A DNA stretch of 32,295 nucleotides, taken from NCBI RefSeq assembly GCF_030812855.1, contig NZ_JAUSTK010000046.1, forward strand, positions 1-32,295, read 5' to 3'. The notes beneath the pieces are model-generated. The model was given only the letters and a program-made list of their open reading frames with translations. It was not told the origin of the DNA and made no database searches. The position numbers were made by a program, and so were the translations under genes. This DNA comes from Paenibacillus wynnii (GTDB taxonomy: Bacteria > Bacillota > Bacilli > Paenibacillales > Paenibacillaceae). Shown here in pieces: positions 1 to 6,865 of the stretch. Position 1 is the first letter of the stretch. Each line of letters begins with the position of its first letter.

Positions 1-79
1 TCGTAAAATCCCACTCACTCGTTGTTCAGTTTTCAAAGATCAATGTCTCGTTTGTCGCTCATTTTGTCTCAGCAGCGAC
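1..79 (-). other. Leader of a 16S rRNA operon, truncated by the window edge
   Basis: Read on the minus strand, this is the transcribed leader ahead of a 16S rRNA gene that would lie beyond the left edge. It holds a boxA-like antitermination stretch (TGATCTTTGAAAACTGAA at about 25-42), followed by ACAACGAGTGAGTGGG, a string typical of Bacillus and Paenibacillus rrn leaders and spacers. Two promoters sit directly upstream, so this is the operon leader rather than the 16S-23S spacer. No mature rRNA sequence is in the window. The assignment also fits the neighbour ygxA, which lies next to rrnD in B. subtilis. Confidence 0.75.
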
Positions 80-85
80 CTTTAT

Positions 86-115
86 AATATATCACGGCGC
101 CCACGTTTCAGTCAA
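86..115 (-). promoter_or_regulatory. rRNA operon promoter P2 (sigma-A)
   Basis: On the minus strand, a -35 box TTGACT (110-115) and a -10 box TATATT (86-91) are separated by 18 bp. The A-rich stretch just upstream of the -35 box (116-127 on the plus strand reads as a T run) resembles an UP element. The expected start is near 79. It is the promoter nearest to the boxA leader. Confidence 0.7.
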
Positions 116-195
116 GCTTTTTTTTAAAACTTAATTTTCTTGTCTGTCTTTCTAACGCTTCTGAATTGAATTAACTCTTCAGAGGGACGAGTTAT

Positions 196-225
196 AATTT
201 ATCACATTAACAAGGTTTGAGTCAA
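196..225 (-). promoter_or_regulatory. rRNA operon promoter P1 (sigma-A)
   Basis: On the minus strand, a -35 box TTGACT (220-225) and a -10 box TAAATT (196-201) lie 18 bp apart. This is the same geometry as the promoter about 110 bp downstream. Tandem P1/P2 promoters with identical -35 boxes are usual for Bacillus rrn operons. The rest of 226-325 is AT-rich spacer behind ygxA in which I see nothing definite. Confidence 0.6.
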
Positions 226-325
226 CCCTAAATATTATGCCATATATAGTATTCTACAAAATTAGGAATAAACAAAAAAAGAGAGTGCAAATGCCCCTCC
301 CTATCCTACAGTATAAATCTTATCT

Positions 326-1204
326 CTACATGACGTAACGTACGGTGTGACCATCCCCGGCATTAGCATCTGCCCAAGAGGTTATTTCTCTAATTAATGA
401 ACGGGAAACAAGCTTTCTTAATATAATAGGCAGTTCAGCTTCCAAATGACTCAGACCAGGCTGAATCAATAACTCCTCAACGCTCCATGGCTCATTACGA
501 CTACCCAGAATGGTTAAAAGCATCGTGCAGCAATCGGCCATCTTCGACATAATTGCAAATTCACAGGCCAATAATACAAGCTCCACTCTCTGCTCCAACG
601 TTTCGGTGCTAATCGTTAACTCCTCATACAATTTATAAACCGATGTATTCTGACTCTTCAGTTGGTCCCACACAGCCGGTTCTGGAAACCTGCCGCCTTC
701 ACTTACCTCAATGCGCGCCCAATGATATAAGGCAATTAAGACGCAATTGTAAGCGTCCATGATACAGCCGGCTGCAATATAACGTTTTGATTTCACATAC
801 ATATGCAAGAACCGTGAAATCTCCATAAATAAAACACGTTCCTTAAGAGGCTGATCAAATTGGAGTATAGTCTGCCGCAGATTCTCAAGAATACCTTGCG
901 GATCCCAAATTATCTCACCACCCAGCAAACTTGTAACAAGCTCATTATTATCTCCGGCGCTTACCGCCCGCTCCAAAGCCTGAATATCGACATGCAACGT
1001 CTGGGTACGCAAATCACCATCGATCGAATGACGAATAATCCGTTCCTTTTCCAGTTCATTATGCAGCATCAATACAAGCCTATCGTATTCGTGAAGCAGT
1101 GCGCTTTGAAAAGGAATATTTCCCTGCTGCCGCAAAGTGACGACGCCAAGAACACTCTCATCAAACGTTTCTCCACTTATTATTGTCAAATTGGATAGTT
1201 CCAT
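326..1204 (-). CDS. ygxA: YgxA-like nucleotidyltransferase-like protein
   Basis: This encodes a 292-aa soluble protein of the YgxA type, annotated in Bacillus as nucleotidyltransferase-like, with an N-terminal transferase-like fold and an all-helical C-terminal part. No clear catalytic GS...DxD motif is visible, so enzymatic activity is doubtful and the cellular role is unknown. The ATG at 1202-1204 is preceded by a good ribosome site (GGAGGG at about 1210-1215). Context is the best support: in B. subtilis ygxA lies beside ygzB and perR and immediately before rrnD, and here it lies between an rRNA leader and ygzB, with perR nearby. It is divergent from ygzB. The family assignment rests on synteny, length and general likeness, not on a search. 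Confidence 0.7.
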   Translation of the reverse strand: MELSNLTIISGETFDESVLGVVTLRQQGNIPFQSALLHEYDRLVLMLHNELEKERIIRHSIDGDLRTQTLHVDIQALERAVSAGDNNELVTSLLGGEIIWDPQGILENLRQTILQFDQPLKERVLFMEISRFLHMYVKSKRYIAAGCIMDAYNCVLIALYHWARIEVSEGGRFPEPAVWDQLKSQNTSVYKLYEELTISTETLEQRVELVLLACEFAIMSKMADCCTMLLTILGSRNEPWSVEELLIQPGLSHLEAELPIILRKLVSRSLIREITSWADANAGDGHTVRYVM

Positions 1205-1246
1205 GCCTTCCCTCCATCAAATATGGCGATTTTGCGTCAGTTCAGC

Positions 1247-1269
1247 TATAATTCAATTATAATATAATT
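1247..1269. promoter_or_regulatory. Overlapping 7-1-7 dyads (candidate Fur/PerR-family operator) between ygxA and ygzB
   Basis: Three 7-mers alternate here with single-base spacers: TATAATT (1247-1253), AATTATA (1255-1261) and TATAATT (1263-1269). Each neighbouring pair forms a perfect 7-1-7 inverted repeat, the geometry of Fur-family boxes. Several -10-like hexamers for both divergent genes fall inside it. The half-site differs from the B. subtilis PerR consensus TTATAAT by a one-base shift, and the region is AT-rich, so this is only a candidate. Confidence 0.4.
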
Positions 1270-1333
1270 CTACTTATTCATGTTAGTTCCTTCTGGACGT
1301 GAGAACTATATTTTAAGTTAGGAGCAAATACTC

Positions 1334-1699
1334 ATGATTTTTAAATCAGCTAAAATTAATGCTTTTCGTACATGGGGATTGCTGCTTACCATGCTGGGTA
1401 TGGGACTAATGATTCTCGGGACTGCCGGTATTGTGTTCTGGGGGCACGCGGGAAAAGTTGTAGCTGCAGTTGGGCTAGTGATTGGATTGATTTCGATGAT
1501 GGCAAGTCTAGCTATATATTTTTGGGCAGGCATGTTGTCTACGAGCGCTGTACAGGTGGACTGTCCCGAATGTCACAAGCTGACCAAAATGCTAGGCAAG
1601 ACAGACCGATGTATGTTCTGCCATACGATTCTAACTATGGACCCAGAACAAGCCAATATCACGGCAGAGCAACTTGAAAGTCAACAGCTCAAATCATAA
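1334..1699 (+). CDS. ygzB: YgzB family (UPF0295) small membrane protein with zinc-ribbon-like tail
   Basis: The 121-aa product has two hydrophobic segments (about residues 14-36 and 41-66) followed by a soluble tail with two Cys pairs, CPECHK (about 77-82) and CMFCH (about 93-97). The tail looks like a small treble-clef or zinc-ribbon module. These are the features of the YgzB/UPF0295 family, whose function is unknown. The ATG has AGGAG 9 bp upstream (1319-1324). In B. subtilis ygzB lies between perR and ygxA, and here it diverges from ygxA across a possible Fur-family operator. A strong bidirectional terminator follows its stop codon. Confidence 0.85.
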   Translation: MIFKSAKINAFRTWGLLLTMLGMGLMILGTAGIVFWGHAGKVVAAVGLVIGLISMMASLAIYFWAGMLSTSAVQVDCPECHKLTKMLGKTDRCMFCHTILTMDPEQANITAEQLESQQLKS

Positions 1700-1710
1700 A
1701 CAAAAAATAA

Positions 1711-1740
1711 GGGGCTTCCGATTGCGGGAGCCCCTTTGCT
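1711..1740. terminator. Bidirectional terminator between ygzB and the GH18 gene
   Basis: A 10-bp stem GGGGCTTCCG / CGGGAGCCCC (1711-1720 and 1725-1734, one G-U pair) closes a 4-base ATTG loop. It is followed by TTT on the plus strand and by TTATTTTTTG on the minus strand. It serves the convergent ygzB and GH18 genes, and the U tract is better on the minus strand. Confidence 0.85.
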
Positions 1741-1748
1741 ATAGCCTG

Positions 1749-3467
1749 TTACTTGTGTATTTCATTCAGCTCTTTCCATGCCGACTGGTTCGCAAAGCTG
1801 CGGTTCCAAGAGCCTACTCCTCCAAGTCCATATGACTTCGAAAGCTGAACTCTCGCTTTAAGTGATATTTTATCTTCAATCCATATTTTACGGGGTATCC
1901 CGTCTTCCTTATATTCCACATAATTCTGTCCTGATTCTTGATCTAATTTCGGCTTTAACTTCTTTGAGCTAATAATCTCAGCAACCGCATCCATGCTTAC
2001 AGCTTTGGAGCTCACCTTGATCTTTCCATCCACCTTAGTCTCAGACCAGATACGGGTGTACAAAGGAATGCCTAAAATGATCTTCTCAGGCGATACGTCA
2101 TCTTCGTCGATGATCCGGCTTATAGAGTTCTCTACCCACGGCAAGGAAGCGACAGAACCCGCTAAAGGGCTTGATGCCCAGTGTTCATCGTAAGCCATAA
2201 CTATGATAAAGTCAGCGATTTCTCCGAGAGCCCGGCGATCCAAAAACAATGACCACATTTCGCTGTTCGATTTTGGCGTTACATCTATAGATACAATTAG
2301 ATTTTTGGCCTGTGCCATCGGCTTCAGCTCCCGCATAAATTGCGTGACATTATCGCCATCCTTCGTATGCACATTCTCAAAATCAATATTGATCCCATCC
2401 AAATCATACAGGTCGGAATATTCAAGCATCTGGACAATGATCCGCATACGTTTTTCATAAGTAGACAGCGCCACCGTAGTCATGTCTGCCTCAAAGCTGT
2501 TGGATAGAAGCCCCCATACCTCCATGCCCTGACTGTGGGCCCATTGCACATATACGCTGTCCGCTTGACTGCGTACATTCCCTTCCCCGTCTACAATTCG
2601 GAACCAGGTTGGGCTAACCACATTAACACCAGGAAGCTTACCGATCGATTTTGGATTTGGCTTGCGCTCATACACGGCTTCCCAGACCAGGTTCACGGGT
2701 TTACCTTTCCAACTTCGCTCTGCGCGTGTTGGGGATAACGGCTGTACTTTTACTACTTTATCACCATTGGGAAGAATATCTTTATTCTGGGTCCAACCTG
2801 TATATCCATTGCTCATCTGTACATAGATCCAGTCTTCATTGGTTTCCCAAATCTTCACGACAGTCCCGGGGGTCATATCTGCCACAATCGGAGCATGAAT
2901 GGTTGCTTCATTCCGAAGGGGAGTGCTTTTTGCACCTTTATCTCCCTTAACCTTACCAAGCGGAACACTATCACCAGCGAGCATCAACTGAACGGCTCCG
3001 GTCACAGTATCTTCCTGTATTTCAAAACCATATAAGTCCTTCAAGGTTTCTGCAGGAAGATAAGTAAATCCAGTCTTTTCCTCTGGGGCTAGCCGCAGCT
3101 GCAAAGGTTTGTTATTCAGGCTAGCCTTAGTTGTATCTGCTTGCATATATAGCAACTCACTGTCAGTTGATAGAATAACCGACTTGCTCTCAGCCTCGTA
3201 ACGAATGGAGGAATCAACATATTCCTGTAAAAAGGGCAGGGGTATCAGCAGACTTTCTCCGGTACCTGAAGCGGAATACTCAGTTAAAATACCCTTAACG
3301 AATAAAGGCTTGTCCATCCCTTTCCAGTCGGGATCTACATGCAGACGATTCGGCATTACATAAAATACGACCCAATATACAGCAGCCGCTATAATAAACA
3401 GTCCCAGCAGGCGGCGAAAAAGACCTCCGCGCTGTTTCACACGCTTCTGTCTCTGTCTTCTGTCCAA
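1749..3467 (-). CDS. Membrane-anchored SH3-GH18 glycosidase (chitinase-like, probable cell-wall hydrolase)
   Basis: From a TTG start at 3465-3467, preceded by GGAGGA 7 bp upstream (3475-3480), the product is 572 aa; an in-frame TTG at 3516-3518 has no ribosome site. A basic N-terminus and one membrane helix (about 17-38) anchor it facing outward. Next come a stalk resembling copper-amine-oxidase N-like domains (about 50-165), a bacterial SH3 domain (about 181-235, ending NGYTGWTQ) and a GH18 barrel (about 258-572). The GH18 signature DGINIDFE is present with Glu364 as predicted acid. Related anchored GH18 proteins of spore formers (YaaH/YdhD/YvbX group) act on peptidoglycan or cortex, so a wall substrate is more likely than free chitin. 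It sits between ygzB and perR, an insertion relative to B. subtilis order. I see no spore-specific promoter with certainty. Confidence 0.85.
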   Translation of the reverse strand: MDRRQRQKRVKQRGGLFRRLLGLFIIAAAVYWVVFYVMPNRLHVDPDWKGMDKPLFVKGILTEYSASGTGESLLIPLPFLQEYVDSSIRYEAESKSVILSTDSELLYMQADTTKASLNNKPLQLRLAPEEKTGFTYLPAETLKDLYGFEIQEDTVTGAVQLMLAGDSVPLGKVKGDKGAKSTPLRNEATIHAPIVADMTPGTVVKIWETNEDWIYVQMSNGYTGWTQNKDILPNGDKVVKVQPLSPTRAERSWKGKPVNLVWEAVYERKPNPKSIGKLPGVNVVSPTWFRIVDGEGNVRSQADSVYVQWAHSQGMEVWGLLSNSFEADMTTVALSTYEKRMRIIVQMLEYSDLYDLDGINIDFENVHTKDGDNVTQFMRELKPMAQAKNLIVSIDVTPKSNSEMWSLFLDRRALGEIADFIIVMAYDEHWASSPLAGSVASLPWVENSISRIIDEDDVSPEKIILGIPLYTRIWSETKVDGKIKVSSKAVSMDAVAEIISSKKLKPKLDQESGQNYVEYKEDGIPRKIWIEDKISLKARVQLSKSYGLGGVGSWNRSFANQSAWKELNEIHK

Positions 3468-3521
3468 AATTAAATCCTCCATATGATAGCTATTTTTTGA
3501 GAATACTAAGATTGCCAAGAA

Positions 3522-3631
3522 GAAACGGCTGCGCCGTCCTTAATGGATGGCACCCGTTTCTCGTAGAAATATAAGCAAAGTATGGTGGAAACTTATACTT
3601 TCTTATATTTGTACAAAAGCGGCATAGCCGC
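3522..3631. repeat. Hairpin-rich intergenic element
   Basis: Three consecutive inverted repeats fill the gap upstream of the GH18 gene: GAAACGG...CCGTTTC (3522-3528 with about 3554-3560, plus inner pairing); a 17/16-nt imperfect pair (3567-3583 with 3595-3610, one bulged base, 11-nt loop); and GCGGC-ATA-GCCGC (3619-3631). None has a proper U tract. The compact palindromic layout resembles dispersed REP/MITE-like intergenic repeats, but only one copy is in this window. Confidence 0.5.
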
Positions 3632-3668
3632 CCTTGTAGAATACGTTTACGGAGTCCATTTGGTTTCC

Positions 3669-3712
3669 AAAAAAATAAAACGTGATTCCTCCGATTAAGG
3701 ATTCAGCACGTT
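3669..3712 (-). terminator. Terminator downstream of perR
   Basis: On the minus strand AACGTG (3707-3712) pairs with CACGTT (3679-3684), with a further TCCT/AGGA pairing inside, followed by a TTTTATTTTTTT-like tract (3669-3680). The stem is interrupted, but its position and U tract fit a perR terminator. Confidence 0.55.
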
Positions 3713-3769
3713 CTTAAAACTTCGGCAAGCATTTTGCCTCGGATCAATTCTATTATGATTTCAAAACTG

Positions 3770-4195
3770 CTACTCAGTGCAGCATTGGCAAACCCCATAT
3801 AACTCCATTCGCAATCCTTTGATCTTAAAGCCGGTAGCCTGCTCCGCACGGTGCTCCACCTCGTGAAGGGATGGGTAACTGAAATCTTCAATCTTACCGC
3901 AAATCTGGCAGATGACATGATAATGATCAGATACATTCGCATCAAAACGGCTGGAATTATCACCATAGGTTAATTCACGAACCATACCAGCTTCCATGAA
4001 CATTTTTAAATTATTGTATACAGTTGCCACACTCATACTCGGAAACTTGGGTTCCAGTGCCCGATAAATGTCATCTGCCGTAGGATGGTTCATCGCTTCC
4101 ATCAAATAGGTTAATATAGCATGACGCTGGGGCGTAATACGGACACCGGTTGTCTTCAGTTGTTCCAATGCATGCTGAACGCCACTCCCCATCAA
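3770..4195 (-). CDS. perR: PerR peroxide-sensing Fur-family repressor
   Basis: This is a metal-dependent repressor of peroxide-stress genes. With a TTG start at 4193-4195 (AAGGGG 8 bp upstream) the product is 141 aa. All key positions then coincide with B. subtilis PerR numbering: sensing-site ligands His37, Asp85, His91, His93 and Asp104, and structural zinc cysteines 96/99 and 136/139. Alternatives are GTG at 4199-4201, too close to the ribosome site, and ATG at 4190-4192, a little far. The winged helix contains TPQRHAILTYL and MSVATVYNNL. The presence of Asp104, the PerR-specific ligand, favours PerR over Fur or Zur. Synteny with ygzB, ygxA and rrn agrees. It has its own sigma-A promoter with a dyad over the -10 box, consistent with autoregulation. 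Confidence 0.95.
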   Translation of the reverse strand: MMGSGVQHALEQLKTTGVRITPQRHAILTYLMEAMNHPTADDIYRALEPKFPSMSVATVYNNLKMFMEAGMVRELTYGDNSSRFDANVSDHYHVICQICGKIEDFSYPSLHEVEHRAEQATGFKIKGLRMELYGVCQCCTE

Positions 4196-4234
4196 TGTCA
4201 CCGCCCCTTATGGTAAAACATATTTATTAATCTA

Positions 4235-4270
4235 CTTATAATTGTAAGACTGTGCTTTCATTATTGTCAA
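4235..4270 (-). promoter_or_regulatory. perR promoter with dyad overlapping the -10 box
   Basis: On the minus strand, TTGACA (4265-4270) and TACAAT (4241-4246) are separated by 18 bp. The 14-mer CTTATAATTGTAAG (4235-4248) is a dyad with a single mismatched pair covering the -10 box. It shares TTATAAT with the PerR box TTATAATNATTATAA, although its right half matches poorly. Autoregulation is inferred from PerR biology. Confidence 0.65.
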
Positions 4271-4285
4271 CGCAGTCTTTACATT

Positions 4286-4310
4286 ATATTTATTATTATA
4301 TAATAAATAT
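4286..4310. repeat. 25-bp AT-only palindrome between perR and the DUF4097 gene
   Basis: Perfect 10-bp arms ATATTTATTA (4286-4295) and TAATAAATAT (4301-4310) flank TTATA. It lies upstream of the perR -35 box and 8 bp past the end of the preceding gene. It may be an operator or an upstream activating sequence. It lacks the GC stem of a terminator. Confidence 0.45.
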
Positions 4311-4318
4311 TACTTATT

Positions 4319-6259
4319 TCAATATTTCCTCACATTTAGGTTGCTGTTTCCCTCCAAGTGAAGCTTATATTCGCCCGTGCCAACTTTTCCAGAGAGTGTT
4401 TTTTTATCAATAAAGAGTTCTGGAATATCAGAGGATATATCCCCATACCCGCTAGAACCCTCCACGGAATAGCTTCCATCTAAAGGTAGGAACAGATCGA
4501 GATCACCCACTGCACTGTATATATCCCAATCTCCACCAATTTGGCTTGAGCGAACATTGATACTGCCATTAAGAGATTCCGCGTGAACCTTCATTCTAGC
4601 CTCTGTGACGGTCAAATTCCCGTTTTTACTAAAAATATCGGCAGTACCACCGCTATTGACAGCCGCAACGTTCCCAACAGCTGTAGAAAGCTTTAGCGGG
4701 CCGATAACATCCCATGCATTCATATCCCCGCCGCTTGTTGAAAGATCTACACTCCCTTGAACGTCTCGAACACGAACGCCCCCGTTAAGCGTCTTTCCAG
4801 TAATGTCTCCATATACTTTGTGCAGTATGAGCTCACCATTACCGGTTTCCAGAGAAATATCTTTAATTGCTTCTACGTTTTGCAGCGTTATCCCGCCATT
4901 CATAGTTCGTACCTGCAGATTAAAGCGACGATCCTCAGGAATTAAAATATCCATATCGATACGTGGTTGGCGTTTTCCGGACTCTCCATAAGACTTGCCC
5001 TTGGGGGTTATCTTAATGTTCGAACCCTCAGTGACTTCAACGAAGGACTGCTCCGAAATCGCCTCCGCCATTACTCCCTCCAACTGATCCACCCACACGG
5101 TGGCTACAATCTCTATATCCTCAACCGGAGCTCTATGCAGCAAAATATCACCGTTAATCGCTTCAATGGTTAACTTAGCCGATTTCAGTTCAACCGGAAC
5201 GATTAGAGTGGGCTTCTGATATTTGTTACCTGTCGCTTGCGCATAATCAACGGCTGCTGCTGTCAAATTTAAATTGACCCGGTTCCATAAATGAATATAG
5301 TGCTCTTGTTCCACCACTATAAATACACTGGCTGAAATTACGATTGCTGATATCACTCCGCCCACATCGAGTCTAAACTTTTTGCCAGCAAGAGATGTGC
5401 CAGAGCCCGCTCGACGCGTAGAAAAATACATAAGTAAATACTCTATGCCCCATAACACAGGAACAACAGGCCACCATTTGAGGAGTAGGAGCATATTTTC
5501 GGTATGGTCTTTCCAGTCTATTAGCTGTAAAACCCCAACGCTTATAAGGAGGAGGACCGCAGTAAACCTTCCAATCCGAAATATATTGAGGTTTCCGCTT
5601 CCTCTGCGCTTGTTAATTCTTTGGACAATCTCACGAGCACCCAGAAGTACACCAATACAAATAAGTACTCCTGCAACAGTCACTCCTGAATAAATTTCAA
5701 TGTAAAACTGCAGCCAAACAGGCTTTTGACGGAACAAAAAAAGTAATGCGCCTCCAAACAGTAGTAATAGACCGAACGAAATCCCAGGTTCACTAACTAA
5801 AGAACGACGCTTGGAAACTGGGGAAGCCGAATTCAGATTAGAATCAACCCCATCTTCATCCTTTGCTCCGTTATGATTAAGAAGATTTAGAATCCGATCT
5901 GAAGTTTGCAGGACATCGAATACGTTATAGAAATAAAGCACAGGAATAAGCAGGGCCAATAAAATAAGCAGCGGCACATTGATCTGCATGCCAATAGAAG
6001 AAAAATAAAGTAGGGCCGCAATATCCAACAAGATAATAAAAATCAGTGAAATTCCTTTGCGGAGAAGCCCCAAATACAAATGTCCAGTTCCCGGTATCAG
6101 TACCGACAGCAGGCCGGCAACAAATTTATATTTCCTGGGTCGGCGTCGTTTGGGACGTGGAGGAATAACTTCACTCACGCTATCCATTCCATCAGATTCC
6201 AAGATTTCAGATTCATTCAATTCTTCGGTTACCGGGTGCATTTCAGGTTCATTTATCAT
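4319..6259 (-). CDS. Polytopic membrane protein with C-terminal DUF4097 beta-repeat domain
   Basis: The 646-aa product begins with an acidic tail and a basic stretch (PRPKRRRPRKYK), then several membrane helices in the first 330 residues (about 47-63, 70-88, 93-112, 160-176, 185-206, 231-247, 260-279 and 300-318). The C-terminal 300 residues repeat short strand-turn units such as ITLQNVEAIKDISLETGNGE. This is the DUF4097 pattern, a probable right-handed beta-helix, likely extracytoplasmic. Proteins of this shape occur near LiaF/YvlB-type envelope-stress genes, but no response regulator or kinase is nearby and the role is unknown. AAAGGAGGAG precedes the ATG. It follows the GNAT gene by 36 bp and is probably cotranscribed with it. 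No terminator is evident after it. Confidence 0.75.
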   Translation of the reverse strand: MINEPEMHPVTEELNESEILESDGMDSVSEVIPPRPKRRRPRKYKFVAGLLSVLIPGTGHLYLGLLRKGISLIFIILLDIAALLYFSSIGMQINVPLLILLALLIPVLYFYNVFDVLQTSDRILNLLNHNGAKDEDGVDSNLNSASPVSKRRSLVSEPGISFGLLLLFGGALLFLFRQKPVWLQFYIEIYSGVTVAGVLICIGVLLGAREIVQRINKRRGSGNLNIFRIGRFTAVLLLISVGVLQLIDWKDHTENMLLLLKWWPVVPVLWGIEYLLMYFSTRRAGSGTSLAGKKFRLDVGGVISAIVISASVFIVVEQEHYIHLWNRVNLNLTAAAVDYAQATGNKYQKPTLIVPVELKSAKLTIEAINGDILLHRAPVEDIEIVATVWVDQLEGVMAEAISEQSFVEVTEGSNIKITPKGKSYGESGKRQPRIDMDILIPEDRRFNLQVRTMNGGITLQNVEAIKDISLETGNGELILHKVYGDITGKTLNGGVRVRDVQGSVDLSTSGGDMNAWDVIGPLKLSTAVGNVAAVNSGGTADIFSKNGNLTVTEARMKVHAESLNGSINVRSSQIGGDWDIYSAVGDLDLFLPLDGSYSVEGSSGYGDISSDIPELFIDKKTLSGKVGTGEYKLHLEGNSNLNVRKY

Positions 6260-6295
6260 TTGGGAGCTCCTCCTTTCTTCCGAATCTTAGAGGGA

Positions 6296-6775
6296 TCAGC
6301 ATGTCTCTAATTTACCGATACGGTTAAACTCAATAAGTTCCACACCCGGAGCCACTTCCTCTATTCCAGCAGCGATAAATCCATGTTTGATATATAAAGA
6401 AACCGCTGGCGTATTTAGCTTGCCGGTAGAAACAATAAATTGTTCCATGCTGTTATAGTGCTCAAACACATAATTCAACAGACTGCCTGCAATCCCTTTT
6501 CGAAAGTGATCGGGGTCTACCATCATCCGTGTAATGGTGAGCTTACCGGGTGACTCTTCCTGTGTTGCCACAGCCCCCATAATATCTCCATCCTCACTCA
6601 AACAACCGTAAAAGGTCTCCGAGCTGCGGCGGAGCATGTCCCTGGTCTCCAAAAGCGGTGGAATATCCAGAAAGCCTATGAGCTGAGCTTCCAAACGGTA
6701 AGCTTTATGCTGAAGAGACCATAGTTCATTGATCGTGAGTTCATCCTGCAGATCCAGCTTCACAAATTCATTCAT
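6296..6775 (-). CDS. GNAT-family N-acetyltransferase
   Basis: This 159-aa protein carries the acetyl-CoA binding motif A of the GNAT fold, RMMVDPDHFRKGIAGSLL (about 83-100), with the V-x-P and G-x-A elements. It also has a typical motif B, AVSLYIKHGF (about 124-133). The acceptor substrate cannot be predicted. The ATG at 6773-6775 has AAGGGG about 9 bp upstream. It lies 90 bp after gatB on the same strand, the gap containing a strong hairpin without a U tract, so read-through from gatCAB is plausible. The DUF4097 gene follows 36 bp later. Confidence 0.85.
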   Translation of the reverse strand: MNEFVKLDLQDELTINELWSLQHKAYRLEAQLIGFLDIPPLLETRDMLRRSSETFYGCLSEDGDIMGAVATQEESPGKLTITRMMVDPDHFRKGIAGSLLNYVFEHYNSMEQFIVSTGKLNTPAVSLYIKHGFIAAGIEEVAPGVELIEFNRIGKLETC

Positions 6776-6801
6776 GTTATCAATCCCCTTATAGACCGCG
6801 A

Positions 6802-6829
6802 AGAGCTTGTCGTTGCCGACAAGCCCTCG
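6802..6829 (-). other. Strong hairpin in the gatB-GNAT spacer, without a U tract
   Basis: Perfect 8-bp arms GCTTGTCG (6805-6812) and CGACAAGC (6817-6824) enclose TTGC. The stem extends with CGAGG against TCTTCG, allowing one wobble and one bulge. Neither strand shows a U tract afterwards. It could be an mRNA 3' stabiliser, a processing site or a weak terminator for the gat operon. Confidence 0.5.
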
Positions 6830-6865
6830 TTATAGGTTACTCCATTATATTACCCCAACAACAGA

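Noticed and set aside
860..1198. Open frame on the plus strand opposite ygxA
   Set aside because: It has no ribosome site or recognisable protein, and the minus-strand ygxA frame has a good start and conserved context.
3703..3966. 87-aa minus-strand frame overlapping perR
   Set aside because: It overlaps perR in another frame, and PerR has all its diagnostic residues.
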